A stretch of 30,334 nt of DNA, from assembly GCA_934457115.1 (NCBI GenBank), contig CAKSHI010000016.1, positions 1 to 30,334 of the forward strand, given 5' to 3'. The stretch comes from an uncultured Eubacteriales bacterium (GTDB lineage: Bacteria; Bacillota; Clostridia; Oscillospirales; Acutalibacteraceae). Below, one piece after another: positions 6,966 to 13,767 of the stretch; the stretch's first letter is position 1, and the number at the start of each line of letters is the position of its first letter. Under the pieces are notes generated by a model that did not search any database, was not told where the DNA came from, and saw only the letters and a list, made by a program, of their open reading frames with translations. Both the position numbers and the translations under genes were made by a program.

Positions 6966-9101
6966 TTATAATAAATATCCGTGTTCACCAAAGTCTTCTT
7001 TTAATAGAGTTTTTCCTTGTTTGGTAAGTTCATACTTAATAGCTTGTATTATATGTTTCATTCTAAGCTTTTTATCGGATTTTGCGGCTAAAAATGCCGC
7101 TGTTACTGCTATATTCTTTATATTACCACCCGAAATTTCAAACTGGTTTGCAAGATAATCAAAATCAATATCCTTAGCAAGTGGCACTTCCTTCGGAAAC
7201 ATAGTCATCCATATTTGTTTTCTTGACGGTACATCAGGAAACGGAAAATGAATTACATAACTTATACGCCTGAAAAAAGCCTGATCAATGTTTTCAAGAT
7301 AGTTAGTGGTCATTATTGTGATACCATCATATTCTTCCATCTTTTGAAGCAAATATGAAGTCTCCAAGTTTGCATTTTTGTCATGCGAGTCCTTAACCTC
7401 AGTTCTTTTTCCAAGAAGAGCGTCAGTCTCGTCAAAAAATAGTATAACGTTACTTTTCTTTGCCTCATTAAAAAGTTCGCCTAAGTTTTTTTCCGTCTCA
7501 CCTATATACTTAGAAACAACTTGGGAAAGGTCTACTTTATATATTTCTATATTAAGTTCATTTCCAATAACTTGAGCTGCCATAGTTTTACCTGTACCGG
7601 GGGGTCCCGCAAAAAGCATACTTACTCCTCGACCATACGCAAGCCTTTTATTAAATCCCCACTTATCATAAACTATATGCTTATATTTTATTTGATCACA
7701 AGCATTTTTTAGCACTTCTTTCTCTCTATCTGCTAAAATAAGCTGATCCCAATTATACCTTGCATATATCAATGTACTTTTTTTGCTTAAATCGGATATT
7801 ATCTGATTATAAGCACAATCGTATAACTCTTTCCTTGTGATAGGCTGTCTATTGTGCCATAAGGAAAGGTTCTTAGCATCTCTTTGAGTGCCAAGAATTT
7901 GCGCAGGTGTAAAGGTAAATTTATTGGCCATCTCAAATGCTTCCACTTTTTCCTTTAGTTGAATGTTTTCAAGACAACTTTCCCACAAAGTTATACTTTC
8001 ATCCTTGTTGGGATAATCAATTGTAACGTTAAGCCATAAATAATTATCAACAATTTTTCTTTCTCTTATAGGTTTTGGGGCAGTTATAAATATGACATTA
8101 GAAAACTTCTCACAAGTATTTAAAAGTATTTCGGTTGCCTTATCTGCATCTGCACTTTCTAAGGAATCCAACTTTTCAAAGTTTGAAAAACATATTGCCC
8201 CTCGTGTTAATAAGACCTCTCGACACGCTGTAAGAATCGCCTTATAGAACTCTTTTCCATCTCTTAAATTAAGTTTAGATACATCAACTAAAATTAGGGC
8301 AACACCTAAAAGTTCAGCACATCTTTTAATTTGTGTTTTTTTCCCTATGCCATCAGGTCCATTTACGCATATGTACAATGACTCGTTGTCGTCATAAGAA
8401 TATACTAAATCTTTAAGTTGAGCAGCTACATTCTCTTTAATAGGTAGTTCAGGACCAAATCCGGGTATAATCGATTCTACTCCATTTAAACTTAAAGGTT
8501 CCATACCATTGGTCATAATAAACGATAGAATCCTTGGAGAAACTATATTACTCTCCGCCTCAAAACATAGAGACACCATCTTTTCCAACAAGGAATGTTT
8601 AATACTATAGAAATCGTTTATTTCTGATGTATCCTCAACAAAGTAATATACCTTTAACATTAAGTCTACGTCAGGGTATGTCTTTTCGGGATCATTTTGA
8701 AGCAATGCAAAAGTTTTACTATATCTATTATCTACCTGACCTAATATACTCATCAAAAGTGCAAAATACTCAAGATCATTCAGTTTATATAGATGCCTTA
8801 CATATTCAAGCATAAACATACTACCATCTTTAAATGTCTCTTCTGCTCTTGATTTTATAAAAAACCTTGCTTTTATAATCTCCTGCCTCATAAGCTCCCT
8901 ATTACTGCTGAAGCTATCATATAACTCATCATTTTCATCATCTTGCCGGTGCAATTCCCTAATTGGGGGAGCCGAACATTCTATATAATGCAGTAATGCG
9001 ATTTCTACTTGACCTAATGATTCGGTAATAAATTCATTGTAATTACTGTATTCTTTTCCAAAGAGGTCATCATCAAAAAATTTGTCAAAAAGTTCTTTTA
9101 T
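6966..9101 (-). CDS. AAA+ ATPase of the CIS locus (Afp15/Pvc15-like), probable AUA start
   Basis: This is a two-domain AAA+ protein. Numbered from the TTG at 8954, the first domain has a degenerate Walker A, GPDGIGKKTQ (199-208). The second is canonical: GPPGTGKT (450-457), Walker B FFDETD (506-511), sensor 1 TTN (549-551), an Arg-finger pair (562-563) and the sensor 2 region GGNIKN (609-614). ATPases of this type sit in eCIS operons next to the cap protein and are needed for particle assembly. The usual start codons give only TTG at 8954, but the frame stays open for 49 more codons of protein-like sequence. It begins at an ATA at 9099-9101 behind GGGGGAG, and an in-frame TAG lies just upstream of that. 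I take AUA as the likely start, giving about 711 residues. The alternative is the TTG with a poor ribosome site. Confidence 0.85.
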   Translation of the reverse strand: MKELFDKFFDDDLFGKEYSNYNEFITESLGQVEIALLHYIECSAPPIRELHRQDDENDELYDSFSSNRELMRQEIIKARFFIKSRAEETFKDGSMFMLEYVRHLYKLNDLEYFALLMSILGQVDNRYSKTFALLQNDPEKTYPDVDLMLKVYYFVEDTSEINDFYSIKHSLLEKMVSLCFEAESNIVSPRILSFIMTNGMEPLSLNGVESIIPGFGPELPIKENVAAQLKDLVYSYDDNESLYICVNGPDGIGKKTQIKRCAELLGVALILVDVSKLNLRDGKEFYKAILTACREVLLTRGAICFSNFEKLDSLESADADKATEILLNTCEKFSNVIFITAPKPIRERKIVDNYLWLNVTIDYPNKDESITLWESCLENIQLKEKVEAFEMANKFTFTPAQILGTQRDAKNLSLWHNRQPITRKELYDCAYNQIISDLSKKSTLIYARYNWDQLILADREKEVLKNACDQIKYKHIVYDKWGFNKRLAYGRGVSMLFAGPPGTGKTMAAQVIGNELNIEIYKVDLSQVVSKYIGETEKNLGELFNEAKKSNVILFFDETDALLGKRTEVKDSHDKNANLETSYLLQKMEEYDGITIMTTNYLENIDQAFFRRISYVIHFPFPDVPSRKQIWMTMFPKEVPLAKDIDFDYLANQFEISGGNIKNIAVTAAFLAAKSDKKLRMKHIIQAIKYELTKQGKTLLKEDFGEHGYLL

Positions 9102-9134
9102 TTGTCTCTCCCCCTATCCTTTAAATATTACCAA

Positions 9135-9524
9135 TTACGGTATTTGAACCGTTTGTTGACCGGGATTGTTAATACTTATTACTCCTCCCCAGTTGCACAT
9201 AAGCTTTGAAGAGTTATTAAGGGCAGGCTTTCCTCCTACCATAACTTGTGGACTTCCCGGCGCCCAAGGCGCTGATATCATGGGCACACATGGCATTGGA
9301 GTAAGTACACCTAAAGCTGCCGCAGTTGCTGAGGCAACTGTGGGGTTTGCCATGGATTGGCACATACCAAATGGCATAATATTTACCATTGGTTTATTAT
9401 CCATTATATTTGCATCCGGCATATTTCCGGTCATGGTCCTATTGGCAGGTAAAACCATCAAAGAAGATGGTGCCATTCCAAAAGAGCACTGACACATAGC
9501 CCCTGCACAAACTAAATTTCCCAT
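9135..9524 (-). CDS. PAAR-like DUF4280 spike-tip protein
   Basis: This 129-residue Gly/Pro/Met-rich protein has the DUF4280 layout. The N-terminus is CAGAMCQCSFG (Cys6, 11 and 13), the middle has PFGMCQSMANP and TPMPCVP, and the C-terminus has VMVGGKPALNNSSKLMCNWGG. DUF4280 proteins are PAAR-like tips that cap the central spike in type VI and related injection systems. The conserved Cys residues could bind a metal, as His/Cys do in PAAR. The start ATG has AGGAGG upstream. It lies 15 nt before the neighbouring beta-sandwich gene and 34 nt before the proposed ATPase start. It takes the part played by Afp10 but lies far from the spike gene. Confidence 0.85.
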   Translation of the reverse strand: MGNLVCAGAMCQCSFGMAPSSLMVLPANRTMTGNMPDANIMDNKPMVNIMPFGMCQSMANPTVASATAAALGVLTPMPCVPMISAPWAPGSPQVMVGGKPALNNSSKLMCNWGGVISINNPGQQTVQIP

Positions 9525-9538
9525 TACAATTCCTCCTA

Positions 9539-10285
9539 TTACTTAATGTCTAATTCTACTTGAGCTTTACTCTTGCTTATATCCACGACTACATTCGTAG
9601 TTTTTTTATCTATAGTCAAAGAAATATCAACTTCATCCTTTAGGCAGAATATTGGATTAATTACAAATAAAATTCTTCCCTTATTGTCAGTCTTTACTTC
9701 CCAATACGGGCTTAGCAAACCACCCTCATTTATCTTTGACTTATATGTGGTAGATAAAACATACGACTTATTTATATGGTCGTAAGATGAAAGGCAAATA
9801 TTAGTATTGGCCTTTTTATCGTATGTATAATTTTGATGTAAAAGTCTTGCGTCAAAATCACAATTAAGTTTTAGTAAATTTGATCCCCTAGCAGTCGGTT
9901 CTATAACCCTTAGATACGGATTCCTTGTATTTACTTTTATTATAACATCTTTATTTGGGATAATTTCACCTTTTTTCTTTAACGTGAATATTATACGGTT
10001 CATAAAGGATGTATCGTAATTATCTACATCATATTGCATGATTACAGTCCTGATAACAGGCTGAACATCACCAATTTCGACCTCATACTCCTTAGTTATA
10101 AATCCAGGCTTTTGAATCACAAAGGTGTAATTTCCCTTTGGAAGATCAGTAAATGCATAGCAGCCGTAAGCTTTTTTTATGCATGGAAAATTTTCTTCTT
10201 TGCAAGTAACAACTGCACCATTTACAAAGGTCTTATTTACTCCTTCCACTAAATTCAAGGCAAGTGAAGCTTTTACTGTTCTCAT
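9539..10285 (-). CDS. Beta-sandwich protein with carboxypeptidase-regulatory-like N-terminus
   Basis: The protein has 248 residues and no signal peptide. Residues 1-90 look like a carboxypeptidase regulatory-like (PEGA/CarboxypepD_reg) beta-sandwich: NGAVVTCKEE, then GCYAFTDLPKGNYTFVIQKPGF, then EYEVEIGDV. The rest (90-248) is beta-rich and unrecognised, with repeated Tyr/Asn-rich strands. The start is ATG with GGAGG. It lies between the DUF4255 cap gene and the PAAR-like gene and is closely spaced with both. Its function is unknown. Such domains are often used in extracellular structural proteins, and I infer a baseplate or spike-tip decoration. Confidence 0.65.
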   Translation of the reverse strand: MRTVKASLALNLVEGVNKTFVNGAVVTCKEENFPCIKKAYGCYAFTDLPKGNYTFVIQKPGFITKEYEVEIGDVQPVIRTVIMQYDVDNYDTSFMNRIIFTLKKKGEIIPNKDVIIKVNTRNPYLRVIEPTARGSNLLKLNCDFDARLLHQNYTYDKKANTNICLSSYDHINKSYVLSTTYKSKINEGGLLSPYWEVKTDNKGRILFVINPIFCLKDEVDISLTIDKKTTNVVVDISKSKAQVELDIK

Positions 10286-10303
10286 TAAATATCCTCCAAA
10301 CCT

Positions 10304-10879
10304 TTATTTTTTTGTACCTTTAATATTAACGCTTGTAACTCTCTTCGACGGTACTCTGATAATTGATGAGTCTACGTTTATAGGTCCTACAGTATAAAAT
10401 ACTGATATTTTATATGGTTCATTAAACATTGACCAAATCTTAACTTTTTCCTCAAGGTCAATTTTTTGCATTGTAATGCCTATTGGTTCATCAGACATCT
10501 TTAAAGTACCGGTCATATATTTTTCCGGTAAACTTTTATTATCTGCGAATATTTGCATAATTCTTCCCAGTATTCGCTGTTCTTCCAGTGACCTATTTGC
10601 TATCTCAACCTTACTTGAAACAGAAATCATGTACTTTACTTGATATGATACCGGAGGGTCCTGTATATTTCCGTCGGGTAAACGAATAGGGTCCCTATTA
10701 GCCGACTCACTTAGATACTCCACATCATATGGATGAACTCCAACAACAAATGAACCTCTCTCCTTAGGGTCACAAAGACCTATATTTTCGGGTTTTGCAA
10801 CAGGTTCGGGAGTCATTTGATCCTTAAGCATGTCAACTATTGCCTTCCCTGCATCAGCCAATACAGTATATTTAGCCAT
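10304..10879 (-). CDS. DUF4255 (Pvc16/Afp16-type) CIS tail-terminator protein
   Basis: The 191-residue protein matches the DUF4255/Pvc16 N-terminal family. It has a short N-terminal helix (LADAGKAIVDML) and a SYQVKYMISVSS strand. The helix and loop SLEEQRILGRIMQIFADN follows, and the C-terminal strand is PYKISVFYTVGP. In eCIS particles this protein caps the sheath and tube and sets the terminal ring. It acts in the assembled particle in the cytosol. It precedes the beta-sandwich, PAAR-like and ATPase genes, in keeping with the Afp15-Afp16 neighbourhood of known loci. The start is ATG. Confidence 0.85.
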   Translation of the reverse strand: MAKYTVLADAGKAIVDMLKDQMTPEPVAKPENIGLCDPKERGSFVVGVHPYDVEYLSESANRDPIRLPDGNIQDPPVSYQVKYMISVSSKVEIANRSLEEQRILGRIMQIFADNKSLPEKYMTGTLKMSDEPIGITMQKIDLEEKVKIWSMFNEPYKISVFYTVGPINVDSSIIRVPSKRVTSVNIKGTKK

Positions 10880-10908
10880 ATTTTCACCAGTCCTTTTTTA
10901 TTTTAGAT

Positions 10909-12081
10909 TTATAATTGATTAAGATTACCATACATTATGAAAACGCCTTGATCCTGTAAATTTTCATATGATATAGAGAAAGCTTGGGCAAAAAATTCCA
11001 CAGAAATATATGTAGCACCATTAAATGTGATTACCGGGGCAGGTAGGTTTGTTGATTTATCATTTATAAACCCGGTATTTTTACCCTTTGTCACTTCCAC
11101 CATAACTTTATCACTTTGTATAGCTAAAGTTGCATTGCTATCTGTATATTGAACTTCAGCCTTTACAAATTGCAATATATCATTTAAAGATATTAATATT
11201 TGATCATTGTACATTATAGGTGCACTTGTCAACCTAAAGTTAGTATCAGCCAAAACTACCTGTTCCGGCGCTACAGGCTTAGCGTTATTTGCCGTCATAG
11301 CAAACTTATTGGAGTCCTCAATAAGCCTTGAACGCTCTTTTGTTGAGTATTTGGAAACCTCTGAAGACATAAGCGACGATGCCGCTGCTTGTATAGCCTG
11401 GTCAGCTGCTTTTTGCTGGTTTTCGTCAAGTTCACCTTGTTCCTTAGCCTCTTTCATTATAGCCGCATTTATTAAGGTTTTCTCTGCATCTGAAAGAGAA
11501 TCCGGATCCGATTTAAGCTTGTCTATATTATCAACATTTGCTAATATGGCGGAAGCTTTATCCTCATCAAGGCCGGATAATACATCTTTAACACCACTTG
11601 AAACAGAATTCTCTATATCGCTAACCGATACACTTCCCGCTTTTGCTGTAGATTGAAGTTGAGAGTTAATCGAATCAAGCTCCGGATTTTTAATACAAAG
11701 TGCTTTAAGCGTTGTATTAATATTATCTAACTGCGTCTGTAGTTGATATGCTTGCTTTGCATATTCTACATATTCTTTTAATGCTGCATTATCAGTAAGT
11801 ATAGCCTTTTGAAGTAGCTCCTCAAGCTTTGCCTCAAGTGTTCCATTATCACCCGCCGTCTTTATTTCCTGCAAGATTTTATCAGCTTCTTCATTTGACA
11901 AACCCGATGAAGAGTTTGATGAGGATACCGATGAAGAACCGGAAGATGTCTGTGAGGATGACTTTGAAGATAAATCATCCGCATTTGTCGCAGCTAAAGA
12001 AGAAATTGCTGTCGCTATTAATAAAACTATAACTAATGCCATTAAAAAGACTTTCTTTTTTAACCCTATAGATCTTTTCAC
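10909..12081 (-). CDS. Secreted stalk-domain protein with Ser-rich linker
   Basis: I place the start at the GTG at 12079-12081, behind a clean AGGAGG. An upstream in-frame start at 12162 overlaps the promoter at 12154-12182 and lacks a signal-peptide-like N-terminus. The 390-residue product has a signal peptide (basic KKK, hydrophobic 12-26, cleavage near SLAA). A low-complexity Ser linker (about 36-60) comes next. A long helical region rich in Glu, Ala and Gln spans about 60-270. The C-terminal domain (about 280-390) is of the copper amine oxidase N-terminal-like 'stalk' type: APIMYNDQILISLNDI, then FNGATYISVEFFAQAF. That domain is common on Clostridia surface proteins. Inside the CIS locus it may act as an envelope-side partner, which is inference. 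Confidence 0.75.
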   Translation of the reverse strand: MKRSIGLKKKVFLMALVIVLLIATAISSLAATNADDLSSKSSSQTSSGSSSVSSSNSSSGLSNEEADKILQEIKTAGDNGTLEAKLEELLQKAILTDNAALKEYVEYAKQAYQLQTQLDNINTTLKALCIKNPELDSINSQLQSTAKAGSVSVSDIENSVSSGVKDVLSGLDEDKASAILANVDNIDKLKSDPDSLSDAEKTLINAAIMKEAKEQGELDENQQKAADQAIQAAASSLMSSEVSKYSTKERSRLIEDSNKFAMTANNAKPVAPEQVVLADTNFRLTSAPIMYNDQILISLNDILQFVKAEVQYTDSNATLAIQSDKVMVEVTKGKNTGFINDKSTNLPAPVITFNGATYISVEFFAQAFSISYENLQDQGVFIMYGNLNQL

Positions 12082-12153
12082 AATTTCCCTCCTAAAATAT
12101 ACAAAAGGATTAATATTTATACAATAAAACAACCTCTGCTCTATAATATAACT

Positions 12154-12182
12154 ATTATACACTTTTTTTATATAAAATCCAA
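12154..12182 (-). promoter_or_regulatory. Internal promoter before the stalk-domain gene
   Basis: The minus strand reads TTGGAT (12177-12182), 17 nt, TATAAT (12154-12159). The start point would be near 12147, leaving a leader of about 65 nt to the GTG at 12081. It would drive the stalk gene and the genes after it independently of the MORN and receptor genes. Confidence 0.5.
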
Positions 12183-12222
12183 ATAGAATTAATATATTAA
12201 CATTAATTTCATATTGTAGATT

Positions 12223-13725
12223 TTAGATACTTGCAACTTCAACTGCTCTAATTTCTGACCTATCGGCATTATAGTAAAAACGTACAAAGTAATTATCCAT
12301 TAAAAATTTATCACTTGGAGCAGGTGTTTTGCTTCTTAGATTTATAGATAAGTCATTAAAAGAAATATCATAGTAATCCGGGAACTTAAAATTAATAGAT
12401 GAGAAACTATTACCCATTACAGCCTCTATTTCTTCCTTTGTACTGTCAGCAGCCAAGCCCTTAAATGGATATTTCATTCCCATAATAAATTTCTCACAAC
12501 TAAATTTACCGGACTCCTTGTCCTCTCTAAAGACTATTGAAGTATCTATGCCAAGATATGTTAAAATCATTACATCCGACTTTGTGGTCTTATAACTTTC
12601 CTTGCCAAATTGTTCCTTAACTTCATCTAAGTCTTTACCTATATAATTTATATAATCTATATTATCATCACGGAAATCTCCACTAAATGTAATTCCGCCA
12701 AGTCTATCGTAAGATTCTCCGGCTCCTTTTCTATATCCTGCCTCGAACTCACCGGTATATATTACTTTCTTAGTATTTATATCATATAGGGATCCTGTAC
12801 CTTGATATAATCCTGCGACAAAAGAGCCTATATATTTCACGCTCTTCGAGTCTACATCATATAAAGTACCTTCACCCTCATAAAGCCCGTTAGCAAAGGA
12901 GCCTACATACTGGATAACTCCATTTTTATAAAGTTTTCCTTCGCCTCCATATTGGCCTGCCACAAAATCTCCTTCATATACGACGGTAGACCCGTCATTC
13001 CCATACTCGGTTCCTTTTCCTTCTCTAAGGTCATTTGCAAATTCTCCATAGTACCTTTTAAGGCCTGTGGATGCATTGTATTCCACACCCTTCCCTGATT
13101 TTTGTCCCATAGCAAATTCGCCACTGTATGTTGTATTACCATCCTTGTCAAAAAGCTGTCCGGATCCCTGGTAGAGACTTTGTTCAAAATCTCCCCTATA
13201 TACAATCACATTTTCATTGTATAATTCCCCTTTTCCGGAATATTGAGAGTCGACAAAATCTCCTATATAAATAACATTTCCATTTAGATCGTATTGAGTT
13301 CCATACCCTTCAATTTTTCCACTTACCATATCACCTTTGTATATGACATATCCGTTTTTATCCTTTAGTTTTGCCTTGCCTGAAAATGTACTGTATTTTT
13401 TACTGTTAACCTTCACATTGGCAGTCCATAAATGGCCGTCGGCCCAAGGATATACATATTTAATAATTACGAATATTGCTACGGCTAATACTGCAGAAGA
13501 TATAACTAGAAATCGCTTCGAAATATAAACTTTGCCTACCCTAACATAGTCGGACTTATCCTTTGGTTTTTTCATAAGGGTATTAATAATTTTTGTTAGA
13601 AACTGGACTACTTTTTGTTTTACCTTTTGAAGTTTACTATTAAGGCCTGTACGAATTTGACGTACATTAAATTTGTTTAGAACTGTTGTTTTGAGTGTTG
13701 TAAATATGCCCGAATGCATTTTCAT
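12223..13725 (-). CDS. Membrane-anchored MORN-repeat protein
   Basis: This 500-residue protein has a basic, helical cytosolic N-terminus (1-72) and one membrane helix at about 73-91. Ten MORN-type units of about 24 residues run from about 129 to 352, starting YKGD, YIGD, YRGD, YSGE, YYGE, YEGD, YVGS, YIGS, YTGE and FSGD. A C-terminal domain of about 150 residues (353-500) is not recognised. With positive charge on the N-terminal side, the MORN region should lie outside the cell. MORN repeats form an elongated beta scaffold that in other systems contacts lipid or proteins. The gene sits between the receptor-like and stalk-domain genes on the same strand, 42 nt after the former. The start ATG has GAGAGG about 10 nt upstream. 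I infer a structural envelope component of this CIS. Confidence 0.85.
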   Translation of the reverse strand: MKMHSGIFTTLKTTVLNKFNVRQIRTGLNSKLQKVKQKVVQFLTKIINTLMKKPKDKSDYVRVGKVYISKRFLVISSAVLAVAIFVIIKYVYPWADGHLWTANVKVNSKKYSTFSGKAKLKDKNGYVIYKGDMVSGKIEGYGTQYDLNGNVIYIGDFVDSQYSGKGELYNENVIVYRGDFEQSLYQGSGQLFDKDGNTTYSGEFAMGQKSGKGVEYNASTGLKRYYGEFANDLREGKGTEYGNDGSTVVYEGDFVAGQYGGEGKLYKNGVIQYVGSFANGLYEGEGTLYDVDSKSVKYIGSFVAGLYQGTGSLYDINTKKVIYTGEFEAGYRKGAGESYDRLGGITFSGDFRDDNIDYINYIGKDLDEVKEQFGKESYKTTKSDVMILTYLGIDTSIVFREDKESGKFSCEKFIMGMKYPFKGLAADSTKEEIEAVMGNSFSSINFKFPDYYDISFNDLSINLRSKTPAPSDKFLMDNYFVRFYYNADRSEIRAVEVASI

Positions 13726-13767
13726 ATTAGTATAGCCTCTCTATATTACGATTAATAATAATAATTT

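Noticed and set aside
9166..9492. A 108-codon open frame on the plus strand opposite the PAAR-like gene
   Set aside because: The minus-strand frame has a proper ribosome site, DUF4280 motifs and operon context. The plus frame is a mirror of Gly/Pro-rich coding sequence.
11207..11656. A 149-codon plus-strand frame
   Set aside because: It is antisense to the helical Ala/Glu/Ser-rich part of the stalk-domain gene, where long shadows are expected. It has no ribosome site.
12082..12162. N-terminal extension of the stalk-domain protein to 12162
   Set aside because: It overlaps the promoter, lacks a ribosome site and would bury the signal peptide. The GTG at 12081 has AGGAGG.
12903..13205. A second minus-strand frame of 100 codons inside the MORN gene
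   Set aside because: It is an out-of-frame echo of the tandem repeats, with no start signal of its own.
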